From assembly GCA_009869945.1 (NCBI GenBank), contig WIXG01000445.1:1-55521 (forward strand): DNA of 55,521 nt, in the 5' to 3' direction. Every line of letters starts with the position of its first letter. Position 1 is the first letter of the stretch. Positions 21,454 to 37,200 of the stretch are shown here, piece by piece. Position numbers and translations under genes: made by a program. The stretch is from Mesaphorura yosii. Its lineage: Eukaryota > Arthropoda > Collembola > Poduromorpha > Tullbergiidae. The notes beneath the pieces are model-generated. The model saw only the letters and a program-made list of their open reading frames with translations, searched no databases and was not told the DNA's origin.

Positions 21454-24400
21454 CTCACGGAATTAAGCTGAGAAAATAAAGTGGTGAGACGCGTACGCCG
21501 AGCCGCCGAGTCAGAGTTACAAGTAAGGAAGTGTGCTGTGTGCTGCTTTTATTTTCCCCGGCCACCGTTTCGCCCCGGTTTCTTGTGGGAATTCTTTTAG
21601 ATGTGGTTTCTACTGGAAATTAATCCCGTTCTCGCAAGAAAGTGTGAGTAACAACAATGCTGAGCTGAAACCACGAAGACCAAACTTCGTCTTCGTGTTC
21701 TTGTTCTTATGTTGACGTTCTTCTTCACTTCCTACTTATTTTGTATTCTTTTGCTCGTAGCTATTTTGATAATCCAGAAATACTGCAACGATACAGAACG
21801 ATGGAACTTTACGTGGAACTACAGTATATAAAATGTATCAGTGGGTAAATAGCGATATTAGCTATCGGCTGGAAGAGGAAGCTAAATTTTGAGACACGTG
21901 CACGCGAATCCTATGAAAATGAAATGCTTATGCTTCCAAAATTATTAATAAAGACCAGTTAATAAAAATCTTGCAGCTTAACAAAGAACAACAACCAATT
22001 TGAAGCAGGAAATTAATTCGCAGTAATTGTGGAGGAGTATCGCTCGGTTTTATACCAATTGTGTAGCGCTTGTGTTTATGCTTTCAATTCCGGCCTAATT
22101 CCAATGCATGAGATTGGCTAATTACGAAGCTGGCAGCAGCCAGCTGCGTCTTGTTTACAAGCAGCAAACATGCAGTTTCGAATGTGATTCATATTTCAAG
22201 ATTCACCACTGAACGAATACAAACAGTTCCGTGTTTGTCTCTCTCAAATTCGTGCGTATTGGTGCGTAAACTTGCGTAAAATAGGAAGCCAATAAAGTAT
22301 GACCATGAATTTAAATTAGCATATGGACCAGCCGCACAATTCGTTTAGTTGAATCGCAGCCTGAAGATTTCATGACAAAAGCATCCACGAGTCTTAGGCA
22401 GTGACTTTTTTAAATGGTCAAATGAAGTCAGTTCTGCCAGCTGGTAATAAAAAAAATTCGAATCAGATCAGACTCAGATTAAGTTTTGTGACCCAATTTC
22501 ATTAATTGAGACTTTTAACTAACTTTTGAGCGAGCAGAGATTGCGCCGTTTGATTTAAAGCTCTTTCTCGAGTTTTGTGCAATGTTTCTGTACATTTCAT
22601 TGACGACTGCGCTGATGGGATTAAATATAAGCTTCCTACTAAAAAAGAGGACAGAGTGTGGCGCGGTTACACTTTCCTGTAGTTAAATTTATCTCAACCC
22701 AGCGTTGCTTTGAAATATAGCCTTATCCGACATATGTGGAACGGAAGGACTTGAGACGATCCTTCCTTGAAGATGTCTCCGAAATTATGCAGCACATACA
22801 AGATTTGACGTGAGCATACGTTAAATTAATGACTGGTGACAAACGGAGTAATAAATCAGTCACGCCAAGTCAAGCTGAAGCAGTCAAGCAGCAGCAGCTG
22901 CGTAATGACAAGCACAGACTTGACTCACTGTGGAATTTTAATTGAAATCAAAGCCTTGCAAACTCCATTTTATAGCCCGTATTTATACTGGTATTAAAAA
23001 CGCATTTCCTATTTAATTTCTATCAGTAAAAAATAATGACGAAAGTTTTATTTGTGACAAAAATTAATTTCTTACAAATTCCGCTGCTTCTCGGGCACTC
23101 ATTTCAATTTATTTTCGAATCCAAATATTTCTCCTCCTTGTTTTCATGCCCCAATTTGTCAAGAATTCTTTTAGCTAGCGAGCCGAAATAAAAATAATCT
23201 CGCAAATATCTTTTCGAGAGCTCGCCACCAACTTCCAACTTTGAATGGATGTTTTGAGAACTCTCGTGCGCGTAAGCACAAACTCTCGCTGAATGGCCTT
23301 TACTCAAACTTCAACGTCATAATCATCGTAAGAGTATCGACTCATCGACGGGCCAAAGTTGAATTGAAAGCCATGAGATAGAAAGGAAGCAGGAGAGTCA
23401 TCAGCCCGATTATAGACAAGTTTGAGTATGAAAGTATGAGTTTGAGTTGGGTTTGGGACACAAGCGAAAGACAAATAATAATACCATACTTAAGATGAGA
23501 TGCTTCTCCGGCGTGTGCGTACCAAGAAAGAAATGATGAGATGACTGGCGATAATATGTAAGAGTGCAGAATTCTCCACGCAAGACGTATCTTTTTCCGC
23601 GTTCAACGTCCCGTCCTCCTCCTCATCATCTCATCTCATCTACTTATGTACTTTTACTTGCTTTCCCCAGCGTACTCGAAAATCTGTACTTCTCAAGACG
23701 CGCCGCGTCGTCGAGCCACGCGAGACGAAATAAATGAAGGCACAGGGAAAATGAGCATGAGGGAAAGCATGTATGGAACTAAAATGATTGTAAGTGATGT
23801 GACTGAGTATGTGACTGCCTACGAGAGTTTGCTGGGTAAAGAAAAGAATGAGAACTGAAAGAAAAAGAATCAATCATGATGACAACCGAGAATAGAACCC
23901 AAACTCAAAGAACTCGGCACACATCAGAGCACCATGCAAGATGCTTACGAAGTGCGTACGTATTTACTTTCGCGAATGCGAATCCCAAGACAGATGTAAC
24001 GTACGAGACGACACGACGAAGATTTTGGACCACTTTGCTGTTTGAGAAACTCAGTCAGTCAGTACGTACTTAAAGAATCACTTTTATCAACTCAACCCAA
24101 CTTACCTGAGTAGAAGCAGTATTAGGTCCCTGCACGCTAAATTATTCTCAAAGTGAGGGCACATTTACTTTATCGCGTTGTCTGCTACAATTCTGAAATA
24201 CTTCACACAGCACGACAGCAAAAATTTTGATGACTCTGTCAGTGCAATTAGACTTGAAATACTGATTTCCTCGAATTGAGAATCGCAACCGGAATTTTCC
24301 TACAATTACTAATTAAATTAAGAACTAGAGCAATGCAATGCAATAATTATATTGCATGATAAAAGGCGAAATGTGAAAAGCGAACGACGAACAGCGCCGG

Positions 24401-27400
24401 TTTCATTTTGATTGCAATCGCGACTTGACGCGAATCAGCTCAGAAGACCAAACAAATTAGGCCGAGTTATATGAGCTAACTTGATATGATATAATCTGGC
24501 TTGCATGATTGGCATCACTGGTTTATTAGGTTTCTGTCGAAATTCTTGCTCCAATTGGCAAGCTGACGGTTAAATAATTAGATTTCATTCTAAACCAAGA
24601 GAAAACTTCAAAGCTTAGGTTAGACAAAATCGAATGAATTATGGTGACTGTAGCGCGATACGGAAAAGCCTGCATATGCTCCCTGTTCTAAAATCATGCT
24701 CAATTAAACCTTATCTGGAATTTGCGATAGGACAATAGCCGGACGGGCAGGAATGCATGATAGCAGAAACCTTATAAACGTAGAGCGTGAAGCTTGATTG
24801 CGAAATTGATTCCAGGCAGACTCTTTATAGACTCGCGCCTCGTTTCATAAAGCTGAATATGGAATGGTTTCTGCCGTAATAATAAAGGGAAGGACAGTTT
24901 ACAGGTTTCATTGCAATATTGCTCAATGGTTATGAATGAATTGGTGAAACTAAATGCAAACTTTACCGCTTAAATTCCGATTTCCTGGCAATGCTTCTTA
25001 AGCACGCTCGTTAACTCAGGCTTACTCAAATTAGTTGTGCCTGACATCACAAAATTTACAATGGCCAAGTAATTTCTTCTTTTGTTTCCTAAAAATAGTT
25101 TCAGAGTTGGCGAGAGGCGAATTCCAGGCCCAGCTCACAATTCCAATTCCAGAACTGAATGAATTCGAGGCGCAGTTTTTCTTGTTATTTCGATCTTACG
25201 ATAATGGTTATTATTATTCGGAAATTTTAAAATTTCTTGCTAAATAGCAGGGGAAATGACTCAGTAATAAAGTTTCTACCTGCTAAATACACACGCTTAG
25301 AAATTTTGATAGCGATCTAAAAGTTTGGGACATGACACTTGAACGAGTCGTTAAGTTCAAATTCCTGATCATCATCATTTGCGACAGATTACAATTTGCA
25401 AGCTCTGCAAGAAACTTCTGAGCTCGTGAGCTTCGACTTCTTGATTTTGGAGCTCTACCTTCTCAGATTTCAGATTGTCGAACTTCTGAAGCCCGCAATG
25501 ACGCGACAGCGACAGCAGTTAACAATTAAGAAAAAGGAACCTGAATTTTTCAGCAAACTTTTCCTGCTCCGACGCCAAAACTCAAAACTAAAGAATTTTT
25601 ATCCTTTCTTAGCAAGCAACCACCCATTTTTAGCGTTTTGATCCCGGAAAAGCCTTTGGCAAAAGTTCATCACAAGAAAAGTCCAGACAAGCAGAAAAGC
25701 TTCTGCAAATGTTTATTATTGTATTTTAAATTGTTATTATTTTACTCACTCCGGCCCGCGCAGCGCCGCACAGTTGGCTCGGCTCAAAGAGAGAACAACA
25801 AACAAATGGAAAACTTTCTTTATGGTGTTAAAAAGATGAATTAATTTTTTGTAGAGAGAAACGACCTCATGATTTGTATTACGAATGTGATTATCATATT
25901 TAGGTGAGTTTTAAATGGAGAAAGTTTCTTCTTTTGACTTTGGCTGTGGTATGGCACGACTCCTTTTATCTTGTGCTTGTAGAGCAACCAGCGCTGTAGT
26001 AGTCTAGCTTGTATATTTTGTATTCAAAGGACAAGTACACGAGAAAAGTTTTGTGTTCGCGTCCACATTATCATAAATAATAATATACAGAAAGTGGTCA
26101 AGATTGTAACGACAAACTCTTTGGGAAGTGAATGACCTACAACACAAATATAAACCATGGACTGAGCCAAAAAGTGGGAGTAAAGCATCCCGATGGAAAG
26201 ATAAAGGACGGACGTTCTTCTGCAGGCGATGTCGATGGCGTGACGACTGGCGATAATGCGTGTCAGTTTCGGTAAGACGGCCACAGCGGCCTTGGTCGAT
26301 GGATATTCATAGAAAACAAAACTATAATGCAATGCGAAGTCGTCGTCACACAGCACTGCAATAATGCATTAATGCATTAGTGCGTAAGTTATGGATTAAA
26401 AGTAAATGCACAATAATTTACTTCGCTAATAAAATACAGAATTAAAAAGACTCAAAGGTCTTCCTAGTCCTCAGAGCCCATAATAATTCCTTTAATGTCT
26501 GTGTCTGTCTGGCTTATCAATAACAGCCATAAACATAAAAAGGAGAATCTCAGCCAGTAAATGTGCGATGGTGATGCAAAGTCGACCGCAAACTTCTACA
26601 CTAATTTGTATGTATACGTATACATGGAAAGCAGTGCTCGTACAGACTCATATTTATGTTTATTTACTTAATAAATGTTGCCCATTTATTACCCTGCTTG
26701 AGTTTCCCCATTTATAATGTCGTAATAACATAAACCCTGCTTACCCTGCCTTGCCTTGCCCTCTTGCTCTCGAAAGCAGGGCGTTAAGACCGCATTATTG
26801 TCCCTGGCCGGGTCATTGCAAAATGTGTCCATGGCTTTGTCCTTTTTTTGCAAAATCGGATGAGGAGCAGAAGCAGAAACAGCTTCCGTTGATCTTCAGA
26901 TAGTGAATAGTGAAATGAGGGCTCTGCTCATAATCAGTATTTAAATATCTCGTAAACGCACAAGTTTAAATTTTTGGGCCTCCTTTGCAAGGAATTTACC
27001 AAGCTGTGATTTTATAACCCGGATGACCCACAAATATGAATTTTATTATCGGAAACGAATACGGAATACGCGTGTTTGTGAATTGATTCCGTCTTTGTCG
27101 TTCCCCTTCTCAAAGGAACCCACGGTCTTGGTTTAATCCACACTCCTCCTCGAATCGCTGCGCCTCTGTTAGGCCTCTGTTACGTTTTACGACTGCTCAA
27201 GTGAAGCCATCCGGAAGAAACGCTGATGCTGCGCTGATCCTCGTTCTACAATTGCTTATTGAAATAATAAAAAATGTTTGCTTGCGAGTCGCGAGCTGAG
27301 ACCAATTCCATGAATTCAGATGCTGGAAAAGAAAATGACAACCATGGGCGCAGTAATAGTAATCGAGCCATGCACGTCAACCAAACCACAAAATTGGTTG

Positions 27401-30400
27401 TTAAATTTATTGAATCATTCCTTCCACTGTTGTCCGGTCTGCAAGAGTAAAAAAGCAAGGCGAGTGCGAGTGCAGTAGAACTGCATTTTGATAACCGAAA
27501 CTAATCAATCGTTCGAAAATAACGATGAGGAAGCCGCTCTCCTGAAATACTCGCAGGTTGTTGGCCGAGATCGAGCTGAATGTACGCACCACGCACGCAC
27601 GTTGTTGTGTCCAGCATGAATTGAAATTAATTTGGTCTCGTAAATAAATGACGTGCTGGGTATCATCTGCTTCCCCGTGTCTGGCTAGGTTGAATGCTGA
27701 ATCTGTCACCATATTTCATCGAATGTTTCTAAAAAGAGTCTGGCCCTAACCTTTTGTACTGCCCATGCCATTTGACTTTCACAACACCAAGTCAAGCCAC
27801 GACCGCGGCATGCGAGGAGTGCATTATGTGGGAGAACCGACGGCATTTTCAGGTCAAGTGTCTCACATTTTTAAATGGACCGCCGACAGCGAGTGGACTC
27901 GAGCGCAAGCGGCAGTTTCATCAATCTACGTTCTTTGACCTTTTCAACACTGCCTGCATTCTTTCATTTAATCGTTGTCCGTTCTCTATCCGCTTGCCTG
28001 CTATCGGCTGCTTCCAGTAAAATCCGCAATGTGTATTGCGCTAATGGGAAAGTAAGTTACCCGCAAATGTGAACTTGAGAAGCTCTGAAAATGGTACAAA
28101 GAAAGTACAGAGAATAGTCCCGAATCATTCCAGGTCCCGTCCCGGTATACGTTTAACCCGTAGTCATCCAATAAATTTTATGGGCCTCGCTCATCTGCCC
28201 TGGCTCCTTTTCCTATTTGCCCATTCATACAAAGCCATTGCTCAGTACTCAAGCATTTAGATATCGTGGGCTGTGAGAAGCAGGAGCATTTATGCAATGA
28301 TGTTACTTTCAACAGTTGCCGGCACCAAGCAAGCTTACGCCAACGGCAGCGCTGCCCCGTCTTTGCCATTGCTATTGCGCAATGTGTGCAATTTGGCGGA
28401 CTCGAACGATGCCCTGCCATAACCTATTGCAGTTTCCTTCTCCCACACTGCGGGCTCATCCGTATATTAGTAGCAAAGATCTGGGAGGAAGACGAAGACA
28501 GTGGCAGGAAACAGGCTGGCATGGCATGGTAAAAAAGTAACCTCGGTCGAAAGTTTATGTAAACCATACAAAAATACTGTTATTTGGTGGTCACAGCCAC
28601 TGCTCTAATATAATACAAAATATGTGAACGCCGAGAGAAGATGTAAAATATATTATTCTGTTGGTTGCGATTGCACTACTTTCTTCCGCCGCTTCCTTTC
28701 TCCACTGAGTTGAAAGAGTTATAGAACATGCGTCCACGACCCAAGTCGAGCCTGAGAGTCTAATAATCATAGCCATAATGTGGATGCATATATATTGTGG
28801 CTGTGGCTTCAATTTTGGTCACATAAATTAAAATGTTATACTCCCTAAACTTGTATTTTATGATTAGTACATTCTCCGAGGTTTAATGTTATTTCATTCC
28901 TTCGTACTGCTCTGAATAGCCTTTATGAAAGACTATTTCAGCAAGAGTATGACCCACGCAACCCACATCAGCTGGGGTCACCGCCACAGCCAGTCGTTCA
29001 ATGTGGTGGTGCATGACAGTTATTTATCACTGGCACCGACTCCTTTGTGTTTTCATAAAGCTTTCTCGGTTATCTAGTGCATAATTTAGTAATGTTGCAC
29101 CTGCATTGCCTCCGCACAACTGCAATTTCTTAGCAATACAATACTGCGGGTAGACTACTTTTTCCTACTCTGTACGATTTTCACCGACGTGTAATGAAAA
29201 ATTCATAAATGCACTCACAGCATTGATATTGAGTTAGCGAGTTTCAGTTTACACAATTGAATTTGTCTTAGCACGTGCAATGCACACATTATTGTGCCAT
29301 TTATCTAATCTAAAAATCGTGATGAATATGAACGGTGGATAAAAATAAAGCGAAATCAAATTTGCTAGAAAAAGTACTGCTGATCCAAAGCACAAGAGTA
29401 AATGTACTGTTGAGTATTGCAGGAGAATTTAATTAGAGTTTCTGGCTTTTCTTTCATATTTATATCCTCAGTGCTCGTCAGACTACAATTTTTGCATTAT
29501 TACATAATTCTTTTTCTATTGAGCATCTTCGCTTGTCAAATTTTGGGTTCAAATGAATCTCTAACTTCTCTGAGTAGTCAGCCGCTTTCTAACAAATGTG
29601 ATTGAGTAAATTGCATAAACAGGTCTTGTTATAAAATGATCTGCCGATTTATGAATGCATGCGAATATGGAAAGCAAAACGTGAGACCAAAAGGTGAACT
29701 TCCAGACTTTCATTTCCGTTGCATTTTAGCCTCCATCGTCAGCAAGAAACCTTTGACTACGCTCACTTTCATTATTTCGCCCAGTTTTATCGCCGTGCTC
29801 GATTTTTCTGAATATGCAAAAAGCTTGCTTTGAAGCACAAAATTCTTGGAATTCTTCCGCAACCGATAACCTCATATTTCACATCCTGGTGACCGCTATT
29901 CTGAGCATACCGACCATTATCTTATATTTTTGCGGTGCAATTTATTCTTATTATCGCCCTTCCTGTATTACTTTTGGTTGATTGAGAGCGTTACGTTGCT
30001 ATGCATGACCAATTTCGCTTTGGTGGGCAAAAGGATAAAAAGACCAACGCAGAACGTGCACTATTTCAAACCATATGTTCGAATGAATAACTCATAATTT
30101 ACCATTTGTTCATGAAGCTAAACGTCTTCCTTTCGACAGAGGAACAGAAAAGAAGAAAGTAAAAGGAGCCGGAAATTGCATTCGCCAAAATTGGAATAAT
30201 GAACTCTGTCTTAAAAATATTCATGGCCAAAAGCGATAAGAGAATAAACACGTTAAGGAACACGTGCTTATTGGTTAGTCTGTCTCCTGTGATCAGAATG
30301 GATCGGTGAATCAAGAAAGTCTCGCCACACAACCAAGAAGTACACAGCCAAACTCAGACGATCTTTTATTGCACACATTTCTCTTAATATAATAAACTGT

Positions 30401-31211
30401 TTTTGAGACTAGTTACAGGATTTGATTCACACATCACACGTAATAATTGAATATTAGTGGAATTCTCGGATATCGTTGAAATCAATTAACATGCATACGG
30501 CATACGTACGGGCTTGACAAGCTATAATTTTTGTTATCTGCACTGGCATGAAGTTCGAAATGACGGTTACAGTTACACAGTTACACAGATTCGTAAACTA
30601 AACTCTGGCTCCTACTTTCTATACGATTACGCACAATTCATATTTTCTTTGTGGTGGATACATAAATATGCCAGCAAGATGTTTCTTTTAACTAGAAGGT
30701 ACATATTAACTTAGAACGTGGAGGTTCTAATAGATTAATTTACGGGTAACAATTTAATAGTGCTGCGGCACCAACTGCCAAGCCACTTGAAATGCTCTTC
30801 GCCTATCTACGCATTTCACAGAGAAACTAACCGGCTACTCGTAGACACATTCAAATACATGTTGTAATTGGCCTATTCGTACTTTTTACATCGTTACAAT
30901 TTTATATCAATATCCGCTTTAAACACCTAGAAAGCATTTTAATTTCTTACAATTGGTTTTACATTTCGCGTTTTCTTTGCAAGCCCGCCGAGCGTGCACA
31001 CTGATTGGTTACGATTACAGTTGTCACGTCCAGCTAGCTCATGAATCACTGAATTAATTCGTTAATTACAAAAAATAGTTGCCGTCACGCGTCATATTAC
31101 CTAGACTAATATATTTAATTTAGTACCATTGTCTAATACATTAAATCAGAGTTTTACCACTGTTTTCTCGCAACAGAAGTTCAGCTGTTTCTATTCCAGC
31201 CCACATATTCT
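21454..31211. other. Gene-poor region, nothing recognised
   Basis: Nearly 10 kb without a supported exon. Open frames are short and have no domain signatures. Slightly GC-richer DNA at 27750-28550 carries several overlapping short frames on both strands without splice logic. It may hold the promoter of the minus-strand defensin-like gene near 21454-21520, where a pyrimidine tract ending in cag could be an acceptor for a 5' untranslated exon. Confidence 0.5.
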
Positions 31212-34200
31212 TTAGCTGTGTGCTGCGGACGAAATCTGACGGGTTGAAGTGGGCGAGACAGGAGACATGATTAGTGTGGTCAGATTTAATCTGCGGCCGT
31301 TGTGGTTGTCACGATCGTAATCACCCGTCGTCGTGCGGCCCTCACCTTGGCCGTACGTGCAGGACGTGGAGGACGACGAAGACGTGACATTATTTATGGT
31401 AGTTTTTGGACGATTATTCTCATGATTGTTTTCGCTACGAGGACGACTGAGCCTCAGACTATTTTTACGATTATTATCATTATTGTCCCCGCTTCCACGA
31501 AAAGAATTAAAAGCTGCGGAAGAAAGGAACTGAGTCGAGTAGATGAAAATGATGATAGTGACAAGAGACATGAGTAATGGATTTATTGGCCTCCATAGAA
31601 CAGTTGCCGTTGGAGTGAGGAACAGCGACGACGGTGAACTTCTTGACTGCATGGCTGCCTGTTTCTCACCTGTCAACCGAACCGAGAAAGAAAGAGAGCC
31701 AGGTTATTAAATATCATGAACCGCAATAAGTACGACATGACAATCGAGAGAGAAAGTTAATACCTTCCATCATCCCTTGGTAATAGAAAGGTAAAGCAGC
31801 AGATCATGCGTGCAATGCCAGTAGCATCAAAAGCAAAAGCCCAGAAATACGAAAGGCACGAGGTACGTGTAAGTGCAAACTTCGAGTCAATCATTCACCT
31901 GCCTACTTTTACATGCAGTGAAGAAACTTGGCAGCAGTTTGTAATTTAAGACGGCAAGTGAGACGATAACGAACAACGCAACGATTAAAGCAGCAGCAGT
32001 GAAGAAAGCGGTTTGCGAAATTCAAGCCAGGAAAAGCAACAGCATAGCACGCATGTGGCTTGAATACTCACAAGGCAAGCCAGGAATCGAAGTAATTCTA
32101 AAGTAAACACGCTCACTTCCTCTTCTCATTTGGAAACCGCGCAACACAGCACGCCTTTTCGTAATTCTTCTCCATAAACAACTGTATGCAATTACAGGTT
32201 GCCATTTTTAAAGAAATCTTGGAAAATGAGACTACAAACAAAGAAGCCGCTTCTTGCATAGTTATTTCATATAATGCTTGGCTGGAACTGAAACTTCCTT
32301 CTGTTAGCGCTCAGGCTTTTTGCTTTTGCCAAATTATGAATTCATGAGCTGCATTTATGAAAGTGGGCAGTGGGACTTTTCGTTTGCGTTTTGCGCGCTG
32401 GCAATATTTTTCTAGCGTTATTCGACCAAAATTTATGTTCGGGCAAAAGAACGCGGCCGTTTTATTCATGCTTCCTTGCACCGTGAACCGGCAATAGATT
32501 AGGGCAGAGCACTTGTATTACGTATATTTATTAACTGGTCTGAACCTGAACTGAACTAAACTGAACGTGGAACCTGGTGTGGCGATTGAGAGGCTCGGTA
32601 ATAATAAGTGCGATCCTAACACGGTTCTTTCCTAGTGGCTCGCCTCTCCTGAGCCGCTGAGCCACACGGGCCTGGGTCGGTTGAAGACTGGAGAAAGTAC
32701 CACTATAAATTATATTTCATAGATTGTGAAACAGATAATAAAAGGAGAGGAAGAAATTGAACGCAAGGAGGAATTTTTTAAGTTTTGCAATGCCGGCAGC
32801 AATTTTATTGGTTTTTTATACTCAGGCAAGGAGCGAGGAGCGGCAGAAACGATTTCTATCGTCAAATAGAGTTTATTAGCTCATTTATAATATTTTATTA
32901 CCAAATGAATCAAGCACATGAAACGCAAAAGGCACAGCACAACGTACGTATTCGTGGCAGTATTAATACCTATTGTCTACTTTACTTTCTCCATTCATTT
33001 GCCATCGCCATCGCCGTGGTAGCACCTTAAATTGTCGAAAGAATTTTGGACAATGTGCATGTTTTTTGATCGGATGCCTTTTTCAGAGTCGATATGCAAA
33101 TTAGTCCATACCTCTGGTAAGCTGCTATGATGATTGATAGAGACCTTAAGTTGCAGTTTGTCCTTCGACAGACAGAAAAATTATTAGCAGCTTGGAAAGC
33201 AAATCGAAAAAAGTATACCACATGATTCATCTGACCACAAGCGATGCCTGTTATTTTCCACAATAGAAAATTTGATGGTACGAGCTGTTCATGCGGATTA
33301 TCATTTCAATATTGTAAAATGAATTTGCAATTTTTGCAGATTCGGTCGAAATGTGAAACATGAATCCTTGACGGAACATTTAAGTCTTGACAAAAATTGT
33401 ACAGAAAGAGCGGTCAAGTGTACACCTTGCATGGTGTATTCTCAAAATGCGGCTCAACTGGCCAGTTAACAGCTGCTTCACTTCCACTAGGTTCCCACCG
33501 ACCCTCCATGTGGAGATTTCTTTTAGCAGTGGTAAAGGTACAGAACACATCTGAAAATACTTATTCTCGCATTCAGCAAGGTAAATTTTCCAACCGCACT
33601 AGGAGGAAGTATGCCCTCACAATCAAGAAACTCAAACAAACTTACTCGCACTTCAAAAGTCTCGAACCATTCACTTACCTGGAAAGAATCGCTCGATTTA
33701 TTTGATTTTACTCTCGCTTTGTTTTAAATGTTCTCGCACTAATATTTTAATAAAGAAGGTTTGGACAATTTGTATAAAACTACTGAGTATTGGACAATGT
33801 GCATGATTCTTTCAAAATCCGTTTTGGACAATTTGCGTTCGGGAATTTAAGGTGGAACCGCCACCGTAATGCCAACTGCCTGTCGTTGTCTTTCCTTCCT
33901 GCACTGCACAGTACACACTTGTTCATTTATAATATTCCAAAAGAGAAGTAATTACATTAATCATTCATACACGACCGACCTAGATTCTGTACACCGCACT
34001 AACACAACTTGCTCAAATATTTTTATTGACACATACGTACTACGCACATGCATACTTGCGTGTGCGTGTGGACTGCTGCAGTGCTGCGGCTCATTCTATT
34101 CTAATCTTCACACACACGCACACGCTATTCAACGCCGAGTCTTTGAATTTGCATTTGTGGTTGTGTCGCGGCCAATTTTGCAACAACCAACACGATGATG

Positions 34201-37200
34201 GATGAAATTCCAATTTTAGCTCATGTTTTCAACGGTCTCGCTTTGGCTTGAAGCTTTTCGCGTCATATTCCATGCATGTTATTAATTATGGATGGATTAA
34301 CTATTAACTGGCGACGACGATGTGGGACGTGAATGAAAAGAGCTCCTGATTAACCTAACTAAGCCAGTGTCAAGCCAAAGGCCTTTCTGTTTCTGCTTTC
34401 AACGGTTTTAAGCTGTAGCTGTCACCACTACCGTCACCAGTCTCTAGCAGGCATGCCGAGTTCATTAATTACTACGACCAAATTATCGAATGGCAAAGAC
34501 GGAATTTCCCGTTCTCTTTCTAATTTCTGGAGAGGAAGAAACCGTGGACAATTCCTTTCGATTGCCGTTGTATACGAATTTACAAAGTTAGATTTGTGAT
34601 ACTACGTTGACTCAATAATGGAAACTCACATGTCAAAGTCAACCTCAAGACGCGTTTGTGTTCGCGTCGTATGCACATTCCGCCACGTACCTGTACCCGT
34701 AGGCGTTTGCATTTTACGTTTCCACTCACGGCGCACAAGTGAAAATACATACGAGGCACGAACCTTCATAAGATTTGTCACTGCGTGCCTGATTTGACAA
34801 AAATCAAGAGCGACAGTTGCAGTTGAATTTTTCGTTCCCCTTCACACGTTTTTAATATTCAGCCCTAAAAGCGCACGCAAAATAGCTCTACCACTATCAT
34901 ACGATGCGATGTGTTGTAAAGAGAAAGTCGCAGTGGAGGGAGTCTCTGTTGAGGAAAGCAATGCTGGCAATTGACAATGCATTCCCATGCTATAGCCCGG
35001 ATCTGCGTTTTGTTGCGGAAAATGCATTATAAAATGTTTCTGATTCTGATTTAATACGCAGTCACGGAATCCACGAAAGGCAAACACATCGCAAGATAAA
35101 AGAGGAGAGTTGGTATAATAAATTGAGGAATGGGAATATAAAAGCAGGCAAAGTGTCAACTTGCTGCTGCTGTCGTTGTGTTGTTGCTGCCAAGCAGAAA
35201 GTAAAAGCTCATAACTCAGAATAAATTTGAAGTGATTGCTTCCAATCACTTTTTCACTGCTTTCTATAAACTGCAAAATAGGAATTCCAATAAAAATGGA
35301 AACAACCCAAAACAAAATCAATTGCTGTCATTCCAAAAACGCGGAGGCGTGCGTGCAGTCAAATAATTAATCCAGGCCAAAATTTCGCCTACGCTATCAC
35401 ATTATAAATGCACACAATGCATCAATCCACGCGTGCATCATTTTTACAGAAATATTTGACTACTCGTATTATTTTGCAATTTCCGGCGCGACACCGGTGC
35501 GAGTGCGAATTTTGCACTCTGCCTCCGAGCTCACTCGTGGTTTCCTTTTCCACAGCTCGCACGCCTACATTTTATTATTCCATTCCTGACGCTTTTTCTT
35601 CCTGCGTGTGCAGTCATCTGCTTGCATGCCTGACTTGGCTTGAATGTATTCAACTTTCCTGGCATGGCGTAGCGTAGCATCGTAATGTATCACCACGCGT
35701 GCTGCATTCTGGCAAGAGTTGTATATCAAATTCAAGGATGAGTAAGCAACAACGAAAGCACTATCGTCTCGTGTCATATCGCATCCAGGATATTATATTA
35801 TAAACATAAAGGCATCAACTGCTTCAATATTGGTTTAAAGATCATATTCCATGACTGACTTGACTGACTTTGTTCCTTTTGTGCACGTTACACCCTCCGC
35901 ATATCAAAATCCTATTTATTTTCCTTACTCAGTTCGGGAGAAGTAGGAAAGCAAAGGAGGGGAAAGCGAAGATGGACGGATCAGTGAATATTTTGAAAGT
36001 CAAAATGAAAAATAAAGACAAGCGAGTGAAAAGTGAAATGGAATGAAATGAAATTGTTCTGGTTCTACGACTGCGACTGCAAATGGATGAATGGACAAGG
36101 CAGCATTGGAGTATTCTGTTAGAAATTCATGACAAGTTTAAATGGAAGAATTCAAGCCTCCTTTTTGAAAGGCTATGAAAATAAGGCGGGCACGCCAACT
36201 GCTCGAGAGATTAAAACTACAGCTTTTGATGTCTGTCCTCTTGTCGCTACCTTAATCTAGGACAGTCGCATATGATCATTGGGGCGTGAGAATGTAGAAA
36301 AATAAGGAATAAGGTTAAGAAATTCAATTGAAGGCGGGTCAGAGCAAGGATTGAATTGTGTGTTTCTCTGACACGTGTTCAGTATTCAAAAGAAGAATAA
36401 ATTTGGCGTATCGCGTAGGATTCTGACTTTAATCACACACGCAGCAGATATTCTGTGAATGAATTAAAGTACGAAAGTTTTAAAAGGGAAAGTCCATAAG
36501 TCCAAAAAGGAAGAAAGCACATGCATTCGCCTTTCGCATAAATGTATAACTGTCTGGCACGTTCGGTGGTGAGATCGTCTCAAGAGATTCAGTACAACAA
36601 AAATAGCTTTGAAGTGAAGCAGGAAAAGGAATGGAAAAGTTGTAGACTGCAAGACAAAGTCTTTAATGGAGTATTGATGAAGCGAGGCCACAGCCACATG
36701 CTCAGCATTATGCACACCGGTAGGCAGTACTTGAACGAAATTCCCAAAGGAAGCATAGCCAAGCGTGTACGAAGTTCGGAGACGCAGACGAGTCCAACAA
36801 AAATGTGAGGTCAATATTCACATTTTTGTACTGCCGCTATTGGGAATTGCGATCAAGACAGGGCATTAGATTTCAGTCATTCTGTGACTGGCCTTGCCTT
36901 GCATTTTTGCCTGTCCATTCATTGCGGATTCTGATGAAACACGTTGTGGGATGAATATTTGATGCAAGAAGCCAGAAATACTTTCTCATTCTAATGCTTA
37001 TACGTGTGTTGCATGCATGCGTGTGGTCGTAGGTTATGTTACACTCAAAGCTTTACATACTACAAACCCACTGCTTAGCGTCTGGTGCTGAAGAATGAGA
37101 ATCTCTTACCTTGTTCGAGTACGTGAATCTTGACGAATGCCGAATGTGCATTTTCTGGCGTGCACGTATACATCCCAGAATCAGCTCTCATCGCCTTCTG

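Noticed and set aside
26610..26625. 16-base perfect palindrome
   Set aside because: About one such palindrome is expected by chance in a window this long.
34842..35321. 159-codon minus-strand frame in the Dpr intron
   Set aside because: Length is within chance expectation for the whole window, with no motif and no partner exon.
36464..36814. Overlapping frames on both strands upstream of the last Dpr exon
   Set aside because: Both are open but neither shows a domain, conserved motif or splice continuity.
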